Shown: in pieces, positions 39,293 through 47,104 of the stretch
Numbering within the stretch: the stretch's first letter is position 1
Layout of the letters: each line of letters starts with the position of its first letter
NCBI RefSeq assembly: GCF_016031635.1
Contig: NZ_JACEGD010000008.1
Span: forward strand, 186,001-250,000
Length of the DNA: 64,000 nt
Origin: Bradyrhizobium diversitatis
GTDB lineage: Bacteria; Pseudomonadota; Alphaproteobacteria; Rhizobiales; Xanthobacteraceae
Reading direction: 5' to 3'
The notes under the pieces: generated by a model
What the model was told of the DNA's origin: nothing
Databases searched by the model: none
Seen by the model: only the letters and a program-made list of their open reading frames with translations
Position numbers and translations under genes: made by a program

Positions 39293-40040
39293 GTTCGGCC
39301 TCACCCAGATAGACTGCCTTCACACGTGGATCGGAGCTGACCTGATCCGCAGACCCGCGTGTCAACACAGAACCGCTTACCAGGACCGTGATCATATCGG
39401 CAAAGCTGAAGACAAGATCCATGTCATGCTCAATCAGGACGACAGATACGTCGCGGGGCAGGGACGCCAGGACATCAAGTATTGTGGCCCGATCATGCTC
39501 GGGTACGCCCGCCGCGGGTTCGTCCAGCAGGAGAACCTTTGGACGAGAAGCGAACGCGACTGCAATTTCCAGCAGTCGCTGCTGACCGTACGACAAGCTT
39601 GAGGCGATGTTGCGAAGGACATCGGTCAGCAGAAAGGTGTCAGCGAGGGCCGATGCCTGTTTCATAATGCCGTGCCGCGATCCGGCGGGCCGCCACGGAT
39701 TCCGGCCGAAGCCGTCGCGTTCCGAAACAGCCAGTGCCAGTGTTTCCAGTACAGTGAGCGTTGGAAACAACTGATTGATCTGGAACGTTCGAACGAGACC
39801 CCGGCGTACCCGCCCGTGAATTCCCAGGCCGGAAATATCCTCTCCGTTAAGCAGGACGCAGCCGCTGGTCGGATTGAGAACACCGGTGAGCAGGTTGATA
39901 AAGGTCGTCTTGCCAGCACCGTTTGGCCCGATGAGTGCGTGTCGTGAGCCCTGTTCGAGTGTGAACGAAACGTTGTCTGTCGCGGTTATGCCACCGAAAC
40001 GTTTAACGAGCTGTCTGGTCTCAAGTGCATTTGTACTCAT
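39285..40040 (-). CDS. livG: Branched-chain amino-acid-type ABC transporter, ATP-binding protein LivG
   Basis: This 251-residue ATPase carries Walker A GPNGAGKTTFINLLTG near residue 37, the LivG-style signature SSLSYGQQRLLEIAVAFASRP near 147 and KVLLLDEPAAGVPEHDR. It pairs with LivF on the cytoplasmic face of the importer. Its ATG overlaps the livM stop and its stop overlaps the livF start, so the genes are coupled. Confidence 0.92.
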   Translation of the reverse strand: MSTNALETRQLVKRFGGITATDNVSFTLEQGSRHALIGPNGAGKTTFINLLTGVLNPTSGCVLLNGEDISGLGIHGRVRRGLVRTFQINQLFPTLTVLETLALAVSERDGFGRNPWRPAGSRHGIMKQASALADTFLLTDVLRNIASSLSYGQQRLLEIAVAFASRPKVLLLDEPAAGVPEHDRATILDVLASLPRDVSVVLIEHDMDLVFSFADMITVLVSGSVLTRGSADQVSSDPRVKAVYLGEAEHE

Positions 40041-41080
40041 CAGCGCGGTTGACTCATCTTCGCGTCGTTGGCTTGCGGCGAGATTTGCCGGGGGCCGAGC
40101 CCCAGAAGGTTGGCGATGCTCCTGATAACTCGTGTGCGACCGACCTGGACAAGGACAACGAGCAGAAGACCAAGCCAGAAATGCCAGTATTGAGGAGTCG
40201 CGTCGGAGAGAACGCTTTGAATCAGTTTGAAGACACCGGCACCAATGATTCCACCATAGAGATATCCCGTGCCGCCAATTACCAGCATCAGGAGTGCATC
40301 AGCCGAACGGTGAAAGTCGAAGACGTCGAGTGATACGAACTGAGTGGTCTGTGCCATCAGTGCTCCTGCCACACCGGCATAAACAGAAGAGATTGTGTAA
40401 ATTGCAACGAGGCGCGCATTGACAGGAATGCCAACCGCCGAAGCGCGCAGTTGATTGTCACGGATTGCACGTAGCGAAAGTCCAAAGGAAGAGCCGACTA
40501 TTCGCCTGGCGAGCACAATTCCGAGAAACAGGATGGCCAGGCTGTAGCCGTATGCAGTCGTACCGTATAAATCGAAGGGTATCAGGCCAAGGAGAGGGCC
40601 GATCGATATTCCCTGGAGCCCGTCCGCCCCGCCGGTAATGCCCGTCGCCTTGTTTGCAATCTCGCCGAGGAGCGATGTCACGCCGATCGTGACCATCAAT
40701 CGGGTAAGGTCGGAGCCACGCAGGACCAGAAAGCTGGTAGCAAATCCGACCAGGCCCGCGGCAGCGGCCGATACGAGCAATCCGATAACAGGGTCACTCG
40801 TCACGTATATCGCAACCAGCCCGGCGCTATAGGCACCGACGCCAAAGAATGCCGCCTGGCCCAGTGAAACGATTCCGGCGTAACCCATGATGAGATCAAG
40901 CGAGAGCACAAACAGCGCAACAATTGCTATTTCACTGAGTAGTTGATGCCTTCCAGGAGCCAGAAACATCGCCAACAGCAGAATGGTCCAGACTGCAAGC
41001 TCTGCGAGTCCCGACCTCGACTGTTCCACAAGGAAGCTGGTGTTTCGGCTTCGACCGGTCATCTGAATAGCGGGGTGCAT
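40040..41080 (-). CDS. livM: Branched-chain amino-acid-type ABC transporter permease LivM
   Basis: This 346-residue inner-membrane permease has about 9-10 hydrophobic segments. LDLIMGYAGIVSLGQAAFFGVGAY near residue 60 and VIGGTGYLYGGIIGAGVFKLIQ near 270 are diagnostic of LivM. A 37-residue hydrophilic N terminus precedes TM1. It starts 6 bases after the livH stop. Confidence 0.92.
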   Translation of the reverse strand: MHPAIQMTGRSRNTSFLVEQSRSGLAELAVWTILLLAMFLAPGRHQLLSEIAIVALFVLSLDLIMGYAGIVSLGQAAFFGVGAYSAGLVAIYVTSDPVIGLLVSAAAAGLVGFATSFLVLRGSDLTRLMVTIGVTSLLGEIANKATGITGGADGLQGISIGPLLGLIPFDLYGTTAYGYSLAILFLGIVLARRIVGSSFGLSLRAIRDNQLRASAVGIPVNARLVAIYTISSVYAGVAGALMAQTTQFVSLDVFDFHRSADALLMLVIGGTGYLYGGIIGAGVFKLIQSVLSDATPQYWHFWLGLLLVVLVQVGRTRVIRSIANLLGLGPRQISPQANDAKMSQPR

Positions 41081-41086
41081 GGGGTC

Positions 41087-41941
41087 TTATTGTGCTTTCG
41101 AGAGGAGCCCCTGAGGGCGCATGAGCAGGACGACGATCATCAGCGTGTAGATCGCGAACGAACCTGTGTCCGGCAGATAGTACTTGCCTGCGACGTCAGC
41201 TATTCCGAGCAGGAGCGATGCCAGGAATGGACCAATGAGTCCCGACGTTCCCCCGACTGTAACGACAATCAGGAAGTAGATCATGAACTTGAGAGGAAAG
41301 TTCGGATCAAGACCGACTATCTCGACTCCCAGCGCGCCACCCAACCCGGCCAGACCCGAACCAATCGCAAAAGTAAGTGAGAAGATCGGCCCGACACTTA
41401 TGCCGAGCCCACGTGCCACGCGCCTGTCATCGACTGCTGCCCGGAGGCGACTGCCGAAGCTGGTCTTCATCAGGATCACTTGCAGTATGATCAAAATGGC
41501 AACGCCCATCGCAACAACGAGCGCCCGGTAGCGACCCACGCTCAGTAGCTCGAGCTCAAAGCGACCCTGAAGAAATGCGGGAAGCTGGAATGACTGTTGC
41601 TGCGAACCCATAAAGTACGTAACCGCGGCAACGGACATGAAGACGATGCCAATCGAAAACAGTACCTGGTCAAGGTGGCCACACGTGTAGAGGCGAACGT
41701 AAAGCGTCCTTTCGAGCAAAAGTCCCAGCATGGCCGTTGCCAGAAACGCAATGGGAAGCGCCATCAGGAAGGGGACGTGCCAATCGTTCAAAAGAACGGT
41801 CGTGACATAGCCGCCTGTCATGGCGAACGCGCCATGGGCGAGGTTGACGAAGTTCATCAGCCCCAGAGTAACGGCTAATCCGCACGCCAGGACAAACAGC
41901 AGCATGCCGTAAGCGACGCCGTCGAACAAAATAGTCAGCAT
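41087..41941 (-). CDS. livH: Branched-chain amino-acid-type ABC transporter permease LivH
   Basis: This 284-residue permease has LGLMNFVNLAHGAFAMTGGYV near residue 27, the LivH signature, and DDRRVARGLGISVGPIFSLTFAIGSGLAGLGGALGVE near 170, the cytoplasmic coupling loop to the ATPases. It forms the membrane channel with LivM and lies 24 bases after the binding-protein gene. Confidence 0.93.
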   Translation of the reverse strand: MLTILFDGVAYGMLLFVLACGLAVTLGLMNFVNLAHGAFAMTGGYVTTVLLNDWHVPFLMALPIAFLATAMLGLLLERTLYVRLYTCGHLDQVLFSIGIVFMSVAAVTYFMGSQQQSFQLPAFLQGRFELELLSVGRYRALVVAMGVAILIILQVILMKTSFGSRLRAAVDDRRVARGLGISVGPIFSLTFAIGSGLAGLGGALGVEIVGLDPNFPLKFMIYFLIVVTVGGTSGLIGPFLASLLLGIADVAGKYYLPDTGSFAIYTLMIVVLLMRPQGLLSKAQ

Positions 41942-41965
41942 GTTTCTGTCGCCCCAGGCCGGCTA

Positions 41966-43153
41966 TCAGGGTGATTTCTTCTTGGCCAGTTTTACCGGAT
42001 CCTTGACGTCGGGGATTGTCTCGAGCTCGACGTTGTATAGTTCCCCGTAGCGCCGCATGACCTTGCGGACATAGACATTCTGGATAATGTCTCGCGTGTC
42101 CGGATCGATGGAGACGGGCCCCCGGGGGCTCATCCAGGCGAGGCCCTTCATTGCGTCCACCAGTCGCTGTCCATCGACGGAGCCGGCCGTTTTCCTGACA
42201 GCCTCGTAGATCAAGTGCATGCCGTCATATGCATGGACGGCCGGAAGATCAGGGCGGCCGCCGTTCGTGGCCGCCTTGTAATCCGCAACAAACTCCCGGT
42301 TTTCGGGGGAGTCGTGGGCTGCCGAGTAATGTTGGGTACTCGCAAGTCCCACAGCTGCGTCTCCGAGGGTATTCAGCACCTCGTCTTCGACGATTGATCC
42401 TGCCGTGATGACCTTAAGACCGCTCTTGTCGAGGCCGCGCTCGATGATCTGCTTCATGATCGACGTACCTGCACCGGTCGGCACAAAGACAAAGAGCGCG
42501 TCAGCTTTCGCATCCGCTGCGCGCTGAAGGGCCGGCGAGAAGTCCGGATCCCGAAGTGGTACGCGCAGCGCGCCGGCGACTGCGCCGCCCTTCGAGGAAA
42601 AACGCTCCCTGAACGCTCTTTCAGCATCTATGCCGGGCCCGTAGTCGCTTACGAGCGTTACCACCTTCGCGATCGAATTCTTCCGGGCCCAATCGGCCAG
42701 CGGTTCAGTGACCTGCGGCAACGTGTAGCTCGTGCGGACGATATAGGGGGATGCTTCCGTGATCGTCGAAGTGGCGGCCATCATCACGACCATCGGGACC
42801 TTTGCCTGGGTTGCCAGAGGTGCAACGGAAAGGGCAACCGGAGTCAGACCGAATCCTGCCAGCAGGTTCACCTTGTCGTTGGTGACCAGCTCCTGCGCGA
42901 GCCGCTTCGCGATATCAGGTGTGCCGGTATCGTCCTTGAGTACGATCTCGACCCGTCTGCCAGCGACGGTGTTGCCGTGCTTCTTGATATACAGGTTCAC
43001 GCCGGTCTCAATCATTCGTCCGGTTGAGGCGAAGGGCCCGGTCATCGGGACAATAAGCCCGATCCTGAGCGTGTCCTGCGCGAAACAAACGCCCGGCAGT
43101 GCCATCGCCAGGGCGCTCAGCCAACTCATTGCAATCGAGCTTCTCGAGAACAT
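41966..43153 (-). CDS. Periplasmic substrate-binding protein of Liv-type ABC transporter
   Basis: This is a periplasmic binding protein of about 395 residues (Peripla_BP_6 type). The ATG at 43153 is chosen because AAGGAGG lies 7 bases before it; the in-frame ATG two codons earlier would be only one base from that site. The signal peptide MFSRSSIAMSWLSALAMALP ends in CFAQ, with cleavage likely after CFA. Mature motifs are IGLIVPMTGPFASTG, LLAGFGLTPVALSVAPLATQAKVP and AYDGMHLIYEAV. Related proteins in this group bind aromatic acids as well as branched-chain amino acids, so the ligand may be the island's substrate. First gene of the liv operon. Confidence 0.9.
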   Translation of the reverse strand: MFSRSSIAMSWLSALAMALPGVCFAQDTLRIGLIVPMTGPFASTGRMIETGVNLYIKKHGNTVAGRRVEIVLKDDTGTPDIAKRLAQELVTNDKVNLLAGFGLTPVALSVAPLATQAKVPMVVMMAATSTITEASPYIVRTSYTLPQVTEPLADWARKNSIAKVVTLVSDYGPGIDAERAFRERFSSKGGAVAGALRVPLRDPDFSPALQRAADAKADALFVFVPTGAGTSIMKQIIERGLDKSGLKVITAGSIVEDEVLNTLGDAAVGLASTQHYSAAHDSPENREFVADYKAATNGGRPDLPAVHAYDGMHLIYEAVRKTAGSVDGQRLVDAMKGLAWMSPRGPVSIDPDTRDIIQNVYVRKVMRRYGELYNVELETIPDVKDPVKLAKKKSP

Positions 43154-43252
43154 CGGCATTCCTCCTTCGAATCTGAACGACCGCTCGCTCGCCACGCAGC
43201 GGTTGCCGGTGAGCGGAATGTCATCGTTTTACGTTGCGGTGACGCTACGAAC

Positions 43253-43268
43253 AAAATTTCGTAATTTC
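43253..43268. promoter_or_regulatory. Weak operator-like site AAAATTTCGTAATTTC upstream of the binding-protein gene
   Basis: The left half resembles the consensus (AATTTC next to the centre). The right half is GTAATTTC rather than GAAATTAT. It is 99 bases upstream of the liv operon start, mirroring the site in front of the divergent ridA-type gene. Confidence 0.35.
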
Positions 43269-43334
43269 AAGTAATTTCCAGACAATGTTTTTTCAGCAAA
43301 ATCTGTTCGCGGGGCGCCGCCGGGCAATTTCAAT

Positions 43335-43350
43335 TGAATTTCGAAATTAT
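43335..43350. promoter_or_regulatory. Operator variant TGAATTTCGAAATTAT before the deaminase gene
   Basis: The right half is a full match and the left half differs at two of eight positions. It ends 91 bases before the ATG at 43442, the same spacing as the site before the dehydrogenase gene. Confidence 0.68.
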
Positions 43351-43441
43351 ATGAGATAGTCGGTCTGACACCCGGCTATGTCTTGCCGGTGACAGTCAGC
43401 GGATGCGGGCTGTTCAAATTAATCCGAAGATCGAGGCCGAC

Positions 43442-43846
43442 ATGCCGAAGACAATTGTTACGTCACAATCCGCCCCGACGACTGGCTTTACCGAAGCGAG
43501 CAAGCCTGCTCCGATTGCGCAAGCGGTCCGCTTTGGCAACATGCTGTTCGTGTCGGGGCAGGGCCCGCTTGATCCCGCCACACGCGTTTTCGTCGATGGT
43601 GATATCGAGGTCCAGGCGCGGCAAACGCTTCGCAATCTCTTGCGCGTGCTCGATGCGGGTGGAGCGACGCTGGCCAACGTCGTGAACATGCGCGTCATTT
43701 TGCGCAATGTGGATGATTTCCCCCGCTTCAATGAAGTGTTCAGGGAGTTTCTGGAAGGGGAGAAGGTGACGCGCACGTGTATCGGCGCAACACCGCACAG
43801 GGCAGGGGTCAATATCGAAATCGATTGCGTTGCAATGTTCGATTAA
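43442..43846 (+). CDS. RidA/YjgF family protein, probable 2-aminomuconate deaminase
   Basis: This 134-residue RidA-fold protein has VRFGNMLFVSGQGPLDPATRVFVDGDIEVQARQTLRNLLRVL and, near the C terminus, TRTCIGATPHRAGVNIEIDCVAM, which contains the conserved arginine that binds the substrate carboxylate. RidA-type proteins act as 2-aminomuconate deaminases (AmnD/NbaF) in 2-aminophenol and 3-hydroxyanthranilate pathways, giving 4-oxalocrotonate and ammonia. The start at 43442 has a GAGG site 7 bases upstream; a start at 43403 is also open. The decarboxylase gene follows after 127 bases. Confidence 0.82.
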   Translation: MPKTIVTSQSAPTTGFTEASKPAPIAQAVRFGNMLFVSGQGPLDPATRVFVDGDIEVQARQTLRNLLRVLDAGGATLANVVNMRVILRNVDDFPRFNEVFREFLEGEKVTRTCIGATPHRAGVNIEIDCVAMFD

Positions 43847-43973
43847 GTCCGCGTCAGCAAATCACGTTTCCTGGTGTTGCCCGCTCCTGCGCGTTGTTAT
43901 CGCGGGCAGGCGGGTCCGGTGCAGGCCCGTTTGCTCTGTGTCCAACCCCGTTCGACGAGAACAGGAGCTGCTA

Positions 43974-44948
43974 GTGTTTACGTACCGCGTCGATACACAT
44001 CATCACTATCTACCCCCGGCATACGTCGAAGCGGTGGGTCATCGTGCGATTGCGCGCACCCTGGTCTCGGGGCGTGCTCCGGAATGGACGCCCTCGCACT
44101 CGATTGACGCTATGGACCGTAACGGGATCCAGACAGCGGTGTTATCACTGTCTGCGCCCGGGTTCGTCTGCACCGATGCGGCCGGCACAGTGAAGTTGTG
44201 TCGTGTCTGCAATGAGTATGCTGCGCGGATGACTCACGACTACCCGGGTCGTTTCGGGTCTTTCGCGAGCCTGCCGCTGCCCGACGTCGACGCCAGTTTG
44301 CGGGAGATTGCCTATTGTCTCGACGAACTGGGAGCCGAGGGCATTTGTCTGTTGTCCAACTATGGTGGCGTCTATCCCGGAGACAGCCGGTTAGCTCCAG
44401 TCCTGGAAGAGCTCGATCGCCGGAAGGCGCTTGTCTACGTACATCCGACTGAGGGACCATGCGAATGCGTCTGTGGTCTGCCTCCGGCTTCACTGGAGTT
44501 CCCGTTCGATACGACACGGGCGATCGCCAGCTTGATGTTTAGCGGTTCCTTCACGAAGTACCGAAACCTGCGCTTTATCTTCTCGCACGCCGGCGGAGCT
44601 GTGCCGTTCCTCGCCGAACGACTTGCCCGGCTTGAGGCCAGGCCGGAATACAAGGAGGCGGTCCCGGACGGAGTATTGCGGCAGCTCGGAGATCTATATT
44701 TTGACACCGCGTTGTCGGCTAACGAAATCGCGCTTGGTGCGCTACTCCGTCTGACTTCGGCGGATCACATCCTGTTCGGAAGCGACTATCCGCATGCGCC
44801 GGAAGCCACCATGGGACAATCGGTTCGTTCCTTGTCCGAACTTGTGGTCAATCCGGCAGACCTGGGAAAGATCGAACGCGAAAACGCCCTGCGGCTGATG
44901 CCAACGTTGAGGGCGCGCCAGGTAAAGGAACGCCAGGTATCGGTTTGA
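43974..44948 (+). CDS. Amidohydrolase-fold decarboxylase, probable 2-amino-3-carboxymuconate-6-semialdehyde decarboxylase
   Basis: This 324-residue TIM-barrel protein starts at a GTG preceded by CAGGAG. Metal-binding residues are visible: the His-x-His in VDTHHHYLPP at the N terminus, a histidine in LVYVHPTEG near residue 160, FIFSHAGGAVPFLAERL near 200 and the aspartate in LFGSDYPHAPE near 270. This is the ACMSD/gamma-resorcylate decarboxylase family. Placed next to a 3-hydroxyanthranilate dioxygenase and a 2-aminomuconate deaminase, the ACMSD reaction to 2-aminomuconate 6-semialdehyde is the best fit. The family name is sure; the substrate is inferred from context. Confidence 0.83.
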   Translation: MFTYRVDTHHHYLPPAYVEAVGHRAIARTLVSGRAPEWTPSHSIDAMDRNGIQTAVLSLSAPGFVCTDAAGTVKLCRVCNEYAARMTHDYPGRFGSFASLPLPDVDASLREIAYCLDELGAEGICLLSNYGGVYPGDSRLAPVLEELDRRKALVYVHPTEGPCECVCGLPPASLEFPFDTTRAIASLMFSGSFTKYRNLRFIFSHAGGAVPFLAERLARLEARPEYKEAVPDGVLRQLGDLYFDTALSANEIALGALLRLTSADHILFGSDYPHAPEATMGQSVRSLSELVVNPADLGKIERENALRLMPTLRARQVKERQVSV

Positions 44949-44967
44949 TCCTGGCGTTCGCAGGGAT

Positions 44968-45477
44968 TCAGGGCCTGGGCATTACATTCCCGCACTTCTT
45001 GCAGGTGCGGGCATGTTCATCGTCGAAGAAGTTCTGATAGGCCTTCGACACCGGATCCGCTCGATAATCGCCTACAACAAACCGCTCTTCGTGCAGAAAG
45101 TTATCGCACTTGGGGCAGAACCACTGAAATCGATCGACTTCGCCTTCCCGACGCTTTCGTTCGACGATGAGGGCGAAAGCGTCGGGCGGGAAACGCGGCG
45201 AATGCGGAACGTTCGCAGGCATAAAGTTGACCGATCCTTCCGGGATAACAAGCACGTCTTCTGTGCCGTCTGATCGCCGGTAATGCAGGTTCATCGTGCC
45301 CTTGATCATGTAGGTGAATTCATCGCTGTCGTTGATATGGAATTCGCTCCGGTACTCGCGACCACGAGCGACGAAAGCAAGGGATTCCGCCTCTTGCCAG
45401 AGGACCTTCACGCGCTTTTGGCTTTCGGTCAGCTCTTGCATGGTCGCAACGAGGTCGACAAGGGGAAGGGGAAACAT
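44968..45477 (-). CDS. 3-hydroxyanthranilate 3,4-dioxygenase
   Basis: This 169-residue single-cupin Fe(II) dioxygenase opens the ring of 3-hydroxyanthranilate to 2-amino-3-carboxymuconate 6-semialdehyde. The iron-site region YRSEFHINDSDEFTYMIKG (His and Glu ligands) is near residue 45, and FMPANVPHSPRFPPDAFALIVERKR (third histidine) near 90. The C-terminal rubredoxin-like pair of CxxC motifs, CPKCD and CKKCG, is intact as in bacterial enzymes. The ATG at 45477 has a GGAGAG site; the long upstream open frame is non-coding. It is convergent with the decarboxylase gene and divergent from the GntR gene, with two operators between. Confidence 0.92.
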   Translation of the reverse strand: MFPLPLVDLVATMQELTESQKRVKVLWQEAESLAFVARGREYRSEFHINDSDEFTYMIKGTMNLHYRRSDGTEDVLVIPEGSVNFMPANVPHSPRFPPDAFALIVERKRREGEVDRFQWFCPKCDNFLHEERFVVGDYRADPVSKAYQNFFDDEHARTCKKCGNVMPRP

Positions 45478-45517
45478 CAAGCTCTCCGGTTCAATACGAC
45501 AGATTTCGACAGAATAG

Positions 45518-45533
45518 CAGATTTCGAAATTCG
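45518..45533. promoter_or_regulatory. Operator variant CAGATTTCGAAATTCG before the dioxygenase gene
   Basis: The centre ATTTCGAAAT is a perfect 10-base palindrome and the outer bases diverge. The site lies 41 bases upstream of the dioxygenase ATG on the minus strand, in the divergent promoter region shared with the GntR gene. Confidence 0.62.
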
Positions 45534-45654
45534 GAGAAGGGATTTGTTGCCGGGCGGGCGAGGCAGGCTCGTTCGGCGCCAGTGTTGGTGCAGCTTCTGC
45601 GATGCCGAGAAAGTCGAGCAGAATCACAGACTTTCTCGATCCGGGATATTGTGT

Positions 45655-45670
45655 TGATCTTCGAAATTTC
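45655..45670. promoter_or_regulatory. Operator variant TGATCTTCGAAATTTC before the GntR gene
   Basis: The core TTCGAAAT matches and the left half is weak. It lies 41 bases before the ATG of the GntR gene, so autoregulation is plausible. Confidence 0.5.
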
Positions 45671-45711
45671 CTACATTGGGTTCCAGAATCCCTCTATTCA
45701 GGATTTTTTGG

Positions 45712-46479
45712 ATGACGTTTGATTGGGGGCCCCCGGTTCGAATCGGGTCGAATCGGGAACATAAAACGCTGACCGATGCGACAGTCGATCGGTTGCGGGG
45801 TGATATTATCTCCGGGCGACTGAAGTCAGGCGCAAAGGTCAAGTCAGAGGACTTGAAAGGGCTTTATGGCGTCGGCACAAGTCCGATCCGCGAGGCTCTT
45901 TTTCAGCTGGCGAGCGAGGGGTTGGTCCGTGCGGACGGTCAACGCGGCTTCCGCGTCGCTGAACTCAACGAAAATGAATTGCTGGAGATTACGGACTGGC
46001 GCGCCAGACTTGAAGGCGAAGCACTTCGTCGCTCGATCATTAACGGTGATGTGAACTGGGAAGCAAACGCGATTGCGGCGCTTCATCGGCTCAGGGGCGT
46101 TCAAACAAGCCGCGATTTAACCAGGGACAAGGCGGCGGATCTTTGGGAAGAGCGCCATCGCGAGTTTCATTTCGCCTTGTACGGCAAGTGCGGATCACCG
46201 TGGCTGCTGCGATTCTGCGAGCTGCTGATCCAGAATGGTGAGCGGTATCGCAGGGCCTTTGTCGAGTACAAGAGTATCGACCAGTCGATTACCCAGGAGC
46301 ATGAGGCCATACTGGACGCCGCTGTAAAGCGCGACCACGTAAAGGCTGTGAGCATTCTCGACAAGCACATTCGGCATGCTGGCGAACTCGCTCAAAAATT
46401 TCTTGAGAAGTCGCTGGCGCCGAAGGCTTCTTCAGCAAAGCTCAAGCCGCGTCGCGCTGGCCGCGGTCGAACGCACTAG
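45712..46479 (+). CDS. GntR-family (FCD) transcriptional regulator
   Basis: This 255-residue regulator has an N-terminal winged helix (LTDATVDRLRGDIISGRLKSGAK, then GTSPIREALFQLASEGLVRAD) at about residues 20-85. A C-terminal all-helical FCD ligand domain follows, with HREFHFALYGKCGSPWLLRFCELL near 155 and EHEAILDAAVKRDHVKAVSILDKHI near 205, whose histidines often bind a metal and a carboxylate effector. It is divergent from the dioxygenase gene. Its position among the recurring palindromes makes it the prime candidate for their regulator, although the LysR protein at 48.8 kb cannot be excluded. The ATG at 45712 was chosen; a TTG at 45676 is also in frame. Confidence 0.9.
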   Translation: MTFDWGPPVRIGSNREHKTLTDATVDRLRGDIISGRLKSGAKVKSEDLKGLYGVGTSPIREALFQLASEGLVRADGQRGFRVAELNENELLEITDWRARLEGEALRRSIINGDVNWEANAIAALHRLRGVQTSRDLTRDKAADLWEERHREFHFALYGKCGSPWLLRFCELLIQNGERYRRAFVEYKSIDQSITQEHEAILDAAVKRDHVKAVSILDKHIRHAGELAQKFLEKSLAPKASSAKLKPRRAGRGRTH

Positions 46480-47075
46480 CAGAGCGGACAAAAGCCGGTC
46501 AATCGACCGGAATGATGCCTCCACTGTAGTCTGGCCGCAGAAACACTGACAGGACAGCTGAGAGTGCGTCAGTCAGGGGGGCTGTCCCGGCGGAGACTGC
46601 AAAGGCAGGCGGCAAAGGCACGCGCATCTTCCGGGTCGCTCATTAACTCGCCGGCGGTGAGGCGAGTGGTGTGCGGGCGGTGGCCGATGGACCAGGCTGC
46701 GCGGACTGCCATAACACGACGCTCCATTAAATTCGGGCAGAGCCGCACCAAATGCCCGTTGACCCGGGCAAGCAGGCCATCGTCCGGCACGCAGGATGCC
46801 TCCGCCAGTCGCCAGAGCGACAAGGTTGACCGGGGCGCCGCGCCATGCAGGGAGCGCGGAAGGTGCGTCTGGCGCAGAAACCTCCCTTTCAGCGTCCATG
46901 CCGGCTCCTGGCGGCAGTCGCGCATCCTTGCTGAAATGCCCGTTCGCAGTATCGATGACCTGCCTCGCGACCGCAGTGCGCTGCGAGGACGGCGTCGGCT
47001 TGCCTTGCCCGGTGACATCTTCAGAAAGGCCTTGCTCTTAACGCCGCATTAGGCAACAGCTGGTATGCAAGAATG
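46480..47075. other. GC-rich intergenic region upstream of the chemoreceptor
   Basis: About 600 bases with overlapping open frames on both strands but none with recognisable family motifs or a good start signal. It may be decayed coding sequence. The promoter of the chemoreceptor gene must lie at its right end, next to the operator at 47076. Confidence 0.4.
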
Positions 47076-47091
47076 ATAATTTCGAAATTAT
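47076..47091. promoter_or_regulatory. Palindromic operator ATAATTTCGAAATTAT, perfect copy 2
   Basis: Identical to the site at 34481-34496. It ends only 13 bases before the ATG of the chemoreceptor and directly abuts its ribosome-binding site (AGGAAA), so a bound protein would block transcript elongation or initiation. Confidence 0.75.
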
Positions 47092-47104
47092 ACAGGAAAT
47101 CGAA

